Part shown: positions 35,037 through 43,851 of the stretch, piece by piece
How positions within the stretch are numbered: the first letter of the stretch is position 1
How the letters are laid out: each line of letters begins with the position of its first letter
DNA from: Thiocapsa rosea
GTDB taxonomy: Bacteria > Pseudomonadota > Gammaproteobacteria > Chromatiales > Chromatiaceae
Assembly: GCF_003634315.1 (NCBI RefSeq)
Contig: NZ_RBXL01000001.1
Location: 4,940,501-5,004,500 of the forward strand
DNA length: 64,000 bases
Direction: 5' to 3'
Made by a program: the position numbers and the translations under genes
Notes under the pieces: generated by a model
What the model saw: only the letters and a program-made list of their open reading frames with translations
Databases searched by the model: none
Told to the model about the DNA's origin: nothing

Positions 35037-35903
35037 ATGCAAGAAGACGAAGACAAGATCCTGGCCTGCGTCGATCGCTCGCATTTCGCCGACCATGTCA
35101 CGGATGCCGCCGCTTGGGCCGCGCGCCGCACGGGCGCGCCGATGGAGCTGATGCACATCATCACCCGTCACACCGAAACCGCTTCGGGCAGCGACCGTAG
35201 CGGTGCCATCGGCTTCAACGCGCAGCAACACCTGCTGACCAAGCTCTCCGAGCAGGACGAGGCGCGCAGCAAGGCGACACGCGAGGAGGGCCGGGTGTTT
35301 CTGAATCGGCTGCGCGAGCGCGCGATCGCCGTCGGCGTCCCGGCGCCGGATGCACGTCAGCGTTACGGTGATCTGGAGGAGGTTCTGGTCGAGCAACAAC
35401 CGAGCGTGCGCTTATTCGTGCTCGGGCGACGCGGGGAATCGGCCGAGACGACGCAACGTGATCTCGGACGCAACGTCGAGCGCATGGTGCGCGCGTTGAA
35501 GAAGCCCATCCTCGCCGTCACCCAGGGGTTTCAGGAGCCGAGTCGGGTGATGATCGCCTATGACGGCGGCAGCATGACCCGGCGCGGTGTGGAGATGGTC
35601 GCGGCCGGACCTCTCTTCCGGGGGGTGCCGATCCATCTGTTGATGTCCGGCGAGCCTCGCAAGGACGGCCCGCGCCAGCTGGAGTGGGCGAAGACGACGT
35701 TGGAAGAGGGTGGGTTCGAGGTCGAGGCCGCGCTGATCCCGGGCGACGCCGAGAACATCATCGCCCGCAGTATCCAGGAGCAGGCGATCGACATGTTGAT
35801 CATGGGCGCCTACAGCCACTCGCCGCTGCGCAGCCTGTTGTTCGGCAGCAAGACCTCGGATCTGCTGCGCTCGGCTCGCATCCCAACCCTGCTTCTACGC
35901 TGA
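35037..35903 (+). CDS. Tandem universal stress protein
   Basis: 288 aa with two UspA domains. The second ends with the ATP-binding-type pattern MGAYSHSPLRSLLFGSKTSDLLRS, and the first has VLGRRGESAETTQRDLGRNVERMVRA. The strong AGGGGAG site precedes ATG 35037. Two-domain USPs beside SulP transporters are common and may regulate transport. The DksA-like gene follows 14 bp later. Confidence 0.9.
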   Translation: MQEDEDKILACVDRSHFADHVTDAAAWAARRTGAPMELMHIITRHTETASGSDRSGAIGFNAQQHLLTKLSEQDEARSKATREEGRVFLNRLRERAIAVGVPAPDARQRYGDLEEVLVEQQPSVRLFVLGRRGESAETTQRDLGRNVERMVRALKKPILAVTQGFQEPSRVMIAYDGGSMTRRGVEMVAAGPLFRGVPIHLLMSGEPRKDGPRQLEWAKTTLEEGGFEVEAALIPGDAENIIARSIQEQAIDMLIMGAYSHSPLRSLLFGSKTSDLLRSARIPTLLLR

Positions 35904-35917
35904 GACGAGGCCAACCG

Positions 35918-36277
35918 ATGACACCCGATCCGCGCACCTACGGGGAACGACTCCAAGCCGAGCTGGATGCGTTGATCATCGACATCGCCGAATCCAACGA
36001 CGCGGGCGGCAGCGTCGAGCTGGACCAGACACGTGTCGGCCGACTCTCGCGGATGGACGCCATGCAGCAACAGGCGATGGCGAAGAATACCCGGGAGCGC
36101 TACGGCATCCGGCGACTCCAGGTCGAGGCCGCACTGGCGCGGATCGAGGCGGGGACTTTCGGCCGCTGTTGCTTGTGTCGCAACCCATTGGATACCGAGC
36201 GACTCGACTCGGATCCGGCCGTGGTCTTTTGCGCGGACTGCGCGGAAGCGCGTGAGCAGGGACGCGGGCAGCGCTGA
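35918..36277 (+). CDS. DksA/TraR-type zinc-finger protein
   Basis: 119 aa. A helical N-terminus is followed by a four-cysteine finger: CCLCRNPLD, then VVFCADCAE. DksA/TraR proteins bind RNA polymerase in the secondary channel; short forms like this act in stress or regulatory responses. The ATG at 35918 follows the usp stop closely, so the two are likely one transcript. Confidence 0.85.
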   Translation: MTPDPRTYGERLQAELDALIIDIAESNDAGGSVELDQTRVGRLSRMDAMQQQAMAKNTRERYGIRRLQVEAALARIEAGTFGRCCLCRNPLDTERLDSDPAVVFCADCAEAREQGRGQR

Positions 36278-36412
36278 TTCCTTGTCGACCGACGCGGCGC
36301 GCCCGCGACTTACAGGCAAGTGCGAGGACAACCCCATCGAAGCGATCGTGCCGAGATCCCAGCCGGTCAAGGAAGGCCGACACCACCGGCGGCTCGGGCG
36401 GATCCATTCCGA

Positions 36413-38353
36413 ATGATCGAGTCACACCCCTATCGCGCCGACATCGACGGCTTACGGGCACTGGCCATCGTGCCCGTGGTGCTCTTCCATGCCGACATTC
36501 CGGGGTTCGGGGGCGGCTTTGTCGGCGTCGATGTCTTCTTCGTGATCTCCGGCTACCTGATTACCTCGATCATTGCGCGCGAGTTGCAGACGGGCCGTTT
36601 TTCGCTTGCGCGTTTCTACGAGCGGCGCGTGCGGCGCATCCTGCCGGCCCTCTTCGCGGTTCTACTGGCCAGTGCGCTGGCGGCCGCCCTGATCCTCTAT
36701 CCCGGCGAGGCACGCGGTTTCGCCCGATCGCTGATCGCCGCGACCCTGTTCGTCTCGAGCATCTTCTTCCATCGCGAAAGCGGCTATTTCGATCAGGAGG
36801 CCGAGCTCAAGCCGCTGCTGCATACCTGGTCGCTCTCGGTCGAGGAGATCTTCTATATCCTCTATCCGGTCCTGCTCTGGCTGATCTGGAGTCGCGGTCA
36901 GAGGACTCGGATCGCGCTCGTCGGCGGGATTGCCGCGCTCTCCTTCGCGGCCTCCGCGATCGCACTCCGGCTCGACCCTGCCTCGTCGGCCGCCTTCTTT
37001 TTGCCCCATCTTCGGGCATGGGAGCTGCTGATCGGCGCGCTCGTGGCCCTGGCCCCGCTGCGCCTGCCGCGCGGGAGGCTCGCCTCCGACCTGATCTCGG
37101 TCCTGGGCTTGGTTCTGATCGCCTGGCCTGTCCACGCCTATTCGCAGGACACCGTCTTCCCGGGGCTCGCTGCCCTGTCGCCCTGTCTGGGCGCGGCGCT
37201 GCTGATCGTCGCGGGTCAGCGGCGGACCTCCCTGGTCGGGCGGGGCCTGTCCTGGCGGCCGATCGTCCTAATCGGCCTGATCTCCTACTCGCTCTATCTC
37301 TGGCATTGGCCGATCTTCGTCTTCGCGCGCCACCAGATGGGTCCGGATCTATCGCTCGGCGTGTCGCTGCTGCTGGTGTCGGCGAGCCTGATCCTGGCGA
37401 TCCTCTCCTGGCGGTTCATCGAACGCCCGTTCCGGGGCCGCTCGGGCGTGCTGCCTCGGCCCCTGCTCTTCGGCGCGGCGACCCTCGCCGCCTTGATCCT
37501 CGTCGGCATCGGCGTGCACGGCGACCGCACGGCCGGCTGGCTCGGCCGCTATCCTCCCGAGCTTGCGGTTATCCTCGCCGCCGCGGATGACCGCGATCCG
37601 CGTCAACCCACCTGCGAGAGTGTGCGCGCCGATACACCCGGCTGCCTCTACGGCGATCCGCAGGCGCCGCCGGTCATCGCGCTCTTCGGCGACAGCCACG
37701 CCGCGACCTATGCGACCCTGCTCGGCGAGCTGGCGCGCGAACGGGAAACCTCCGTGCTGAGTCTGGCGATGCCGATCTGCCCGCCGGCCCTCGGCTGGCA
37801 AGGCGAGCCCTTGTCGTGGCGGGAGGATTGCGAGCGCTTTCAGCAGCTCGCGCTGGAACGCATCATCGCAACGCCGAGCATTCATACCGTGGTGTTGTCG
37901 GGCCGCTATCGGATCTATCCGTTCGACGATCCCGACTCGGGACTCATCCATGCCATGGACGCCGCCATCGACGCCCTGTTCGCGGCCGGCAAGCGGGTCG
38001 CACTCGTCTATCCGGTGCCGGAGCCCGGCGCGGATGTCCCGACGGTGCTGGCCGAAGCGGTGTTGCAGGGACAGGATCCGGAGGGGGTGGGTCAGCCGCT
38101 CGAACCGCTCGCGAAGGACTCTCGGTGGGTCACGGCCGCCCTGGACGGCCTCGGCGCGCAGGTGCCGCTGATCCGGCTCCATCCGCATCGGATCCTGTGC
38201 CCGGACGGCCAGTGTCTCTTCTACCGCGATGGGCAAGTGCTTTACTACGACGACAATCATTTGAGCGTGAGCGGGGTGCGCCTGTTGCGACCGCTCTTCG
38301 CTCCCTTGTTCGATCACCGAGATGAACGCGCTTGGCAGAACGGATCTCGATGA
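36413..38353 (+). CDS. OafA/YrhL-type acyltransferase with SGNH domain
   Basis: 646 aa. Residues 1-350 form the ten-helix acyltransferase-3 domain (YRADIDGLRALAIVPVVLFH; GGFVGVDVFFVISGYLI). Residues about 420-640 form a periplasmic SGNH hydrolase-like domain, with the catalytic serine in ALFGDSHAA and a late DDNHLSVSG that supplies Asp/His. It transfers acetyl groups to cell-surface polysaccharides. No sugar-biosynthesis genes are nearby. Confidence 0.9.
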   Translation: MIESHPYRADIDGLRALAIVPVVLFHADIPGFGGGFVGVDVFFVISGYLITSIIARELQTGRFSLARFYERRVRRILPALFAVLLASALAAALILYPGEARGFARSLIAATLFVSSIFFHRESGYFDQEAELKPLLHTWSLSVEEIFYILYPVLLWLIWSRGQRTRIALVGGIAALSFAASAIALRLDPASSAAFFLPHLRAWELLIGALVALAPLRLPRGRLASDLISVLGLVLIAWPVHAYSQDTVFPGLAALSPCLGAALLIVAGQRRTSLVGRGLSWRPIVLIGLISYSLYLWHWPIFVFARHQMGPDLSLGVSLLLVSASLILAILSWRFIERPFRGRSGVLPRPLLFGAATLAALILVGIGVHGDRTAGWLGRYPPELAVILAAADDRDPRQPTCESVRADTPGCLYGDPQAPPVIALFGDSHAATYATLLGELARERETSVLSLAMPICPPALGWQGEPLSWREDCERFQQLALERIIATPSIHTVVLSGRYRIYPFDDPDSGLIHAMDAAIDALFAAGKRVALVYPVPEPGADVPTVLAEAVLQGQDPEGVGQPLEPLAKDSRWVTAALDGLGAQVPLIRLHPHRILCPDGQCLFYRDGQVLYYDDNHLSVSGVRLLRPLFAPLFDHRDERAWQNGSR

Positions 38354-38506
38354 CGAGCCGGCCGCCAGCCGCATCGGATAAGCGAGGCGGCTGATCGGCG
38401 AGCGCATGACGGAATCGACCCTTTGCATGCGAGCCCCGCACTGACGCCCCGAGTCATCCCACATTCAACGATGACGGGATTCAACGGATCATCCCGATTT
38501 TGGAGC

Positions 38507-38541
38507 TTGTCATCATTTCAAGATTTCTTGTATAGTTGAAA
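38507..38541 (+). promoter_or_regulatory. arsR promoter with overlapping operator
   Basis: TTGTCA (38507-38512) and TATAGT (38531-38536) form a -35/-10 pair with 18-bp spacing. The inverted repeat TTTCAA (38516-38521) / TTGAAA (38536-38541) overlaps the -10 box, as for ArsR autorepression. The ATG is only 6 nt after the -10 box, so the transcript is probably leaderless. Confidence 0.65.
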
Positions 38542-38542
38542 C

Positions 38543-38914
38543 ATGCAACGCGAAACAGCCACATCCGTCTTTGAAGCCCTCGCCTCCGGCATCCGGCTGG
38601 ATGTGTATCGGCTTCTCGTGAAAAAGGGCATGGAGGGCATGGTCGCCGGTGAGATCGCCTCGACGCTGGAGATCCCGCCGACAAACTTATCGTTTCACCT
38701 CAAGGCATTGACGCAGGCCGGCCTGCTGAAGGTAGAGCAAGAGGGACGCTATCAACGCTACCGCGCGAACATCCCCTTGATGCTCGATCTGATCGCGTAC
38801 CTCACGGATGAATGTTGCGCGGATCAACCGGGGCAATGCGCAGACTTGCGCGCCGCCTCGATCTGCTCGGAGAGCGTCCTGCCGCCGATATCCTCCGAAC
38901 CCGCGAAATCCTGA
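38543..38914 (+). CDS. arsR: ArsR-family arsenite-responsive repressor
   Basis: 123 aa winged-helix protein (SGIRLDVYRLLVKKGMEGM; IPPTNLSFHLKALTQAGLL). It lacks the classic ELCVC metal site in the recognition helix. Instead it has a C-terminal cluster (DECCADQPGQC), like the Acidithiobacillus-type ArsR whose three C-terminal cysteines bind As(III). It controls the ars genes downstream. The promoter and operator lie immediately upstream. Confidence 0.92.
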   Translation: MQRETATSVFEALASGIRLDVYRLLVKKGMEGMVAGEIASTLEIPPTNLSFHLKALTQAGLLKVEQEGRYQRYRANIPLMLDLIAYLTDECCADQPGQCADLRAASICSESVLPPISSEPAKS

Positions 38915-38983
38915 ATCGTGACTGTTCTGCGTCGTTTCCGGACTCGCCCGGGAACGATTTAAAAGACCCCCTGGAGGCACACC

Positions 38984-39343
38984 ATGACACACATCCAAGT
39001 CTTCGACCCCGCACTCTGCTGCAGCACCGGCGTCTGCGGCGTCGATGTCGATCAGGCACTCGTCAGCTTCTCGGCCGATGTCGAATGGGCGAAGCAGAAC
39101 GGGGCGCAGATCGAGCGTTACAACCTCGCGCAGGAACCGCTGGCCTTCGTGGAGAACGCGGCGGTGCGGGGCTTCCTGGAACGCTCCGGTCAAGATGCCT
39201 TGCCGCTGATCCTGGTCGACGGCGAGGTCGCGCTGGCCGGGCGTTACCCCAAACGCGCCGAGATCGCCCGCTGGGCCGGCATCCTCGCCGTGGCCGACCC
39301 GCTACCCGTCATCCCTTGTTGCACCGGCAACTCGTGCTGCTGA
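38984..39343 (+). CDS. arsD: Arsenite metallochaperone ArsD
   Basis: 119 aa. The vicinal cysteines of ArsD are all visible: Cys12-Cys13 and Cys18 in ALCCSTGVCG, then a C-terminal CC...CC (IPCCTGNSCC). ArsD hands As(III) to the ArsA ATPase and weakly represses transcription. GGAGG precedes the ATG. The next gene is arsA, 17 bp later. Confidence 0.95.
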   Translation: MTHIQVFDPALCCSTGVCGVDVDQALVSFSADVEWAKQNGAQIERYNLAQEPLAFVENAAVRGFLERSGQDALPLILVDGEVALAGRYPKRAEIARWAGILAVADPLPVIPCCTGNSCC

Positions 39344-39360
39344 GCCACGGAGAACACCGC

Positions 39361-41181
39361 ATGCACTTTCTCGATCACCCCCCGCGCTTTCTCTTTTTCA
39401 CCGGCAAAGGGGGTGTGGGCAAGACCTCGATCGCCTGCGCGACCGCGCTCGAGTTCGCCGCTACAGGCAAGCAGGTCTTGCTCGTCAGCACCGATCCGGC
39501 CTCAAACGTCGGCCAGGTCTTCGGCGTCGCGATCGGCAACCGGATCACGTCCATCGACGCCGTCCCCGGCCTCTCCGCGCTGGAGATCGACCCGCAGGCT
39601 GCGGCCCAAGTCTATCGGGACCGCATCGTCGGCCCGGTCCGCAACCTGTTGCCCGAGTCTGTCGTCAAAGGCATCGAAGAGCAGCTCTCGGGGGCCTGCA
39701 CCACCGAGATTGCAGCCTTCGACGAGTTCACCGCGCTCTTGCTCGACTCGGCCTTGACCGCCGGCTACGACCACATCGTCTTCGATACCGCACCGACCGG
39801 CCACACGATCCGATTGCTTCAACTGCCCGGTGCCTGGAGCGGATTTCTCGAAGCCGGCAAGGGCGACGCCTCCTGCCTCGGCCCCTTGGCCGGGCTGGAA
39901 AAGCAACGCGCACAGTACAGCGCCGCGGTCGATGCCTTGGCCGATCCCGAGCGGACCCGCCTGGTCTTGGTCGCCCGCGCCCAGCAGGCGACGCTGCGCG
40001 AGGTCGCTCGGACGCATGAAGAGCTCGCGGCCATCGGCCTGCGGCAACAGTACCTCGTCGTCAACGGCGTACTTGCGGACGCCGCAGCCGCGAACGACAG
40101 CGGGGCCGCGGCCGACGTCCTGGCGGCCGCCATCGGTCGGCGTGAACAAGCCGCGCTGGCGACGATTCCGGACGTGCTCAAGACCCTGCCGATGGACCGC
40201 ATCGCGCTAAAACCCTTCAATCTGGTCGGACTCGACGCCTTGCGCGGCTTGTTGACAGACACCGCACCGATCGATGCCCCCGAGGAGATCGCGTCGCAGC
40301 CGCTGGAGGCCCCCGATCTGGCAAGCCTCGTCGAGGAGATTGCCGCGGATGGCCACGGGCTCGTCATGCTCATGGGTAAAGGCGGCGTCGGCAAGACCAC
40401 ACTGGCCGCAGCCATTGCCGTCGAGCTGGCGGACCGCGGATTCCCCGTGCATCTCACGACATCCGACCCCGCGGCACACTTGGCCGAGACCTTGACCGAA
40501 AGCCTGGAGGGCACGGGCGCCACGCTCGAGATCAGCCGCATCGATCCTCGGGTCGAGACCGAGCGCTATCGCGAGCATGTGCTGAGCACCAAAGGCGCGC
40601 AGCTCGACGACGCCGGCCGAGCACTCCTGGAGGAGGATCTGCGCTCGCCCTGTACCGAGGAGATCGCGGTGTTCCAGGCCTTCTCGCGGATCATCCGCGA
40701 GGCCGGCAAGAAGTTCGTCATCATGGACACGGCACCGACCGGTCACACGCTGCTGTTGCTCGACGCCACCGGCGCCTACCACCGCGAAACGACCCGACAG
40801 CTCGGCAACAGTGGCATGCAGCTGCGCACGCCCATGATGCAGTTGCAGGATCCCAAGCAGACCAAGGTGCTCTTGGTCACCTTGGCGGAAACCACGCCGG
40901 TCCTCGAAGCGGCCGGCCTGCAGGCGGATCTCGAGCGTGCCGGCATTACGCCTTGGGCCTGGGTCGTCAACCAGAGCCTCGCGGCCGCACGGACGCGCTC
41001 GCCTCTGCTGCGCCGCCGTGCGGCGAACGAGCGCGAGCAGATCGACGCGGTCGCCGAGCAACATGCGCGGCGCTATGCGGTCGTCGCGCTCCAAGAAGCC
41101 GAGCCGATCGGCGCGGATCGGCTCCGGCGCCTGACCACGGCGACTGGAAGCCCCGCCGGATCGGGGCCGAGCCTGTCCTGA
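39361..41181 (+). CDS. arsA: Arsenite-stimulated ATPase ArsA
   Basis: 606 aa with two homologous halves. Walker A motifs are GKGGVGKTS near residue 15 and GKGGVGKTT near residue 340. The three arsenite-site cysteines are conserved: GACTTEIAAF, DASCLGPLAG, and SPCTEEIAVF in the second half. ArsA is a cytosolic ATPase that energises arsenite extrusion, usually with ArsB. Here the pump in the cluster is Acr3. Confidence 0.95.
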   Translation: MHFLDHPPRFLFFTGKGGVGKTSIACATALEFAATGKQVLLVSTDPASNVGQVFGVAIGNRITSIDAVPGLSALEIDPQAAAQVYRDRIVGPVRNLLPESVVKGIEEQLSGACTTEIAAFDEFTALLLDSALTAGYDHIVFDTAPTGHTIRLLQLPGAWSGFLEAGKGDASCLGPLAGLEKQRAQYSAAVDALADPERTRLVLVARAQQATLREVARTHEELAAIGLRQQYLVVNGVLADAAAANDSGAAADVLAAAIGRREQAALATIPDVLKTLPMDRIALKPFNLVGLDALRGLLTDTAPIDAPEEIASQPLEAPDLASLVEEIAADGHGLVMLMGKGGVGKTTLAAAIAVELADRGFPVHLTTSDPAAHLAETLTESLEGTGATLEISRIDPRVETERYREHVLSTKGAQLDDAGRALLEEDLRSPCTEEIAVFQAFSRIIREAGKKFVIMDTAPTGHTLLLLDATGAYHRETTRQLGNSGMQLRTPMMQLQDPKQTKVLLVTLAETTPVLEAAGLQADLERAGITPWAWVVNQSLAAARTRSPLLRRRAANEREQIDAVAEQHARRYAVVALQEAEPIGADRLRRLTTATGSPAGSGPSLS

Positions 41182-41241
41182 TCGCGTTTGATCCGACCCC
41201 GTCCTTGCACGCACGCGGCTCGCCGAGCCGAGGAATTGCTT

Positions 41242-41988
41242 TTGACCCTACTCGTGATGGCCGCGGTTTTGACCTTTGTGCTGACCGCGGTGTTCAGCAT
41301 GGCCGGGCTGGGTGCGGCGCTGATCTTGATCCCGGTCTTTCTGGCCTTCGGCATCGAGTTGCAAACGGCGATGGCCGTCGCGCTCCTGCTCAACGCCGTC
41401 GGCATGTCGGTCGCCTCCACGACCTTCGTGCGAAAAGGCCTGGTGGAATGGCGTTTGGTGGTGCCGATGGTGGTGTTGGCGGTCGGTCTTTCCCCGGTCG
41501 GCGTCTGGGCTGCACATGGACTTGAACGGGATCTGCTGCTCTGGCTGTTCGTGGGCTTTCTGGTGTTCGCCGCACTGATGATGCTGCTCTATCGCCCCAA
41601 GCCGCGCACGACGCGGGCCTCGGCGGCGGCAACACTGGCACTAGGTCTGCCGGTGGGCGGCACGGCCGGGTTCATCGGCGGTCTGCTCGGCGTCGGCGGC
41701 GGCAACATTATCGTTCCGGCCTTGGTCACGGCGGGCCTGGAACCCAAGCGCGCCTCGGCCAGCGCATCCTTCGTCGTGATCTTCGCCTCGCTGAGCGGCT
41801 TTTTGGCGCATGTCCAAGTCGCCCGGATCGACCCCGCCCTGCTCGCGGTGACCGCGGTCGCAACCATTGCCGGAGCGGCGCTCGGCGCCTGGCTGGCGAC
41901 CGAGCGTCTGAGTCCGGGCCAATTGAAACACGCCATCGCCATGGTCTTGATGCTTGTCGCGGCCAAGACAATGTGGGATCTGCTCTGA
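41242..41988 (+). CDS. TauE/SafE (TSUP) family permease
   Basis: 248 aa, about eight hydrophobic segments, with the paired glycine-rich motifs GGTAGFIGGLLGVGGGNIIVP and an equivalent degenerate N-terminal copy. TSUP proteins export sulfite, sulfoacetate or other small anions. In an ars cluster it could move an organic or inorganic anion linked to arsenic or sulfur metabolism. The TTG at 41242 has AGGA at 7-nt spacing; no ATG fits better. Confidence 0.8.
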   Translation: MTLLVMAAVLTFVLTAVFSMAGLGAALILIPVFLAFGIELQTAMAVALLLNAVGMSVASTTFVRKGLVEWRLVVPMVVLAVGLSPVGVWAAHGLERDLLLWLFVGFLVFAALMMLLYRPKPRTTRASAAATLALGLPVGGTAGFIGGLLGVGGGNIIVPALVTAGLEPKRASASASFVVIFASLSGFLAHVQVARIDPALLAVTAVATIAGAALGAWLATERLSPGQLKHAIAMVLMLVAAKTMWDLL

Positions 41989-42200
41989 GCGAGAGACCAA
42001 CCCACGCCTCATGATCGTCATCACGCACATGCGACGGTCAAGGATCGCTTCGGCAGCGCTCCTGTCACCCTGCAACCCGAGCCGATCGTTCGACGGGTTC
42101 AGCGGCATGACCGGGACGCGCGTCGGGCGAACGATACTTCTCAACAGGCCGATCATGCGATCGGCGCAGTCGGCTCGGATAAGCCGGAGGGCCAATCATC

Positions 42201-42746
42201 ATGCCTAACATCGAACCACGCCCCATTTGGGTCGTGATCGCCTTGACCTCCACCGTGATCGCCCTGGCGAGCCTGGTACTGACCCCTTTGCTGGATCTAG
42301 ACCCCTGTCATCTCTGCATCTTCCAACGGCTACTGTTCATGATCCTCGCCGCGTTGGCCGGCTTGGCGGCGGCCTGGCCGCATCCGGGTCGATCGCCGCT
42401 GCCCGCACGGCTGGCCGGGTTGACGCTCCTGCCGATCGCAGCGCTGGGCGTCGGTGTCGCCGCCCATCAAAGCTGGCTGCAATGGCAGCCCCTAGACGGC
42501 ATCTCCTGCATCGGCGGACCGCCCGGCCCGATCGAGCGCGTCGTGGAATGGCTCGGCCAACAGGTGCCATCGCTCTTCATGGCCAGCGGATTCTGCGAGG
42601 ACCGCGAGCTGGTGATTCTTGGTCTTTCGCTCGCGAACTGGGCCTTTGTCTTCTTCCTCGCCATCCTGGTCGCCGGGGCTTGGGCTCTGTGGCGAGCTTG
42701 GCGATGGCCGCATCCCGAATCGACGCAGCGGAGGGACGCCCGATGA
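42201..42746 (+). CDS. dsbB: Disulfide bond formation protein DsbB
   Basis: 181 aa, four membrane segments. The first periplasmic pair is DPCHLCIFQR, and the second pair is split (GISCIGGPPG ... SGFCEDREL). DsbB re-oxidises DsbA and passes electrons to quinone. Arsenite attacks thiols, so a dedicated copy in an arsenic cluster is sensible, though that is inference. Its stop overlaps the next start (ATGA). Confidence 0.9.
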   Translation: MPNIEPRPIWVVIALTSTVIALASLVLTPLLDLDPCHLCIFQRLLFMILAALAGLAAAWPHPGRSPLPARLAGLTLLPIAALGVGVAAHQSWLQWQPLDGISCIGGPPGPIERVVEWLGQQVPSLFMASGFCEDRELVILGLSLANWAFVFFLAILVAGAWALWRAWRWPHPESTQRRDAR

Positions 42747-43639
42747 TCAAGAATGCCCATTCGACGCGCGCCTTCGTCGCCTTTCTGGTGACCTGGTCGT
42801 TCGCCATCCTCACCGTAACCGGCATCGTGCTGTACATCGTTCCCCACGGACGGGTCGGCAACTGGACCTTCTGGACGCTCGGCGGACTCGGCAAGGACGG
42901 CTGGGCCGATGTGCACATCCTGTTCGGGGCGGTCTTCATCGTGACCGGTGCACTGCACCTTTACTTCAACTGGAAACCCTTCAAGAAATACCTGGCCGAG
43001 CGGGTGCGTGGCCATCTCGCGGTCAAACGCGAGTTGGTGACCTCGCTCGTCGCGACGCTTCTGCTCACCCTCGGGGCGCTGTTTGCCGTTCCCCCGGTAA
43101 GTTGGCTGTTCGATCTCAATCACTGGGCCAAGTCGGCCTGGAGCCGCGCGCCAGGGCAGGAGCCGCCCTATGCGCGTGCTGAAGTAACCCCGCTACCGGT
43201 ATTGGCTCAGCGTCTCGATTTCGATCTCGACGCCGCCCTGACGGCGTTGCGCGGGACCGGGATTCGCGTCGATACCCCGCAAGGACGCGTCACGCCGAGC
43301 GCGAGTCTCGAGAGCATCGCACGCGACAATGCGACGACGCCCGCCGCGCTCTTCGCCTTGATCCCGCAGTCACCTCCGGCGCGGAGCGCAATCCAAGATC
43401 CGATGGCGATCGAGGACCGTCTGACCGGCACCGGAGTCGGCGGCAAGACCCTCGACGCGTTTGCCGAACAGCAGGGCATCACCCCCGAAAGCGCCGGCCA
43501 ACGCCTCGCCGAAATGGGAATCGCAGCCCACGGCGGCGAAACGCTCAAGGAAATCGCGGAGCGCCACGCGACCCGTCCGATCGAGATCGCCAAGACCCTG
43601 TTGGCCCCCGGCTATCGTCCACAGCCGAGGCAAGAATGA
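42743..43639 (+). CDS. DUF4405 membrane protein with C-terminal helical repeats
   Basis: 298 aa. The first ~135 residues form a four-helix DUF4405 (cytochrome b561-like) membrane domain with potential haem histidines in VHILFGAVFIVTGALHL. The rest is soluble and contains two repeated helical modules (SASLESIARDNATTPAALFA and GETLKEIAERHATRPIEIAK). It is translationally coupled to dsbB (4-bp ATGA overlap). It may act as a redox partner; function is unproven. Confidence 0.75.
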   Translation: MIKNAHSTRAFVAFLVTWSFAILTVTGIVLYIVPHGRVGNWTFWTLGGLGKDGWADVHILFGAVFIVTGALHLYFNWKPFKKYLAERVRGHLAVKRELVTSLVATLLLTLGALFAVPPVSWLFDLNHWAKSAWSRAPGQEPPYARAEVTPLPVLAQRLDFDLDAALTALRGTGIRVDTPQGRVTPSASLESIARDNATTPAALFALIPQSPPARSAIQDPMAIEDRLTGTGVGGKTLDAFAEQQGITPESAGQRLAEMGIAAHGGETLKEIAERHATRPIEIAKTLLAPGYRPQPRQE

Positions 43640-43851
43640 TCCACCGGTTTTCGAGCGCGAAACAAAGCCTGCCGGTGATCCTGTCGCCGCCCCGTGCGCA
43701 TGAGTTGGCCGCCGAAGATGAAGTCGACCTCGATGCCACCAAGCAAACCCTGAGGTGAGCGCAACAGCTGCAGCCAGTCGCTTTAGCCATGGGGCTTGGA
43801 ACGACAAATTAGTCTCCCATCGATCGCATTATTCAACGAGGACTTCTCATC

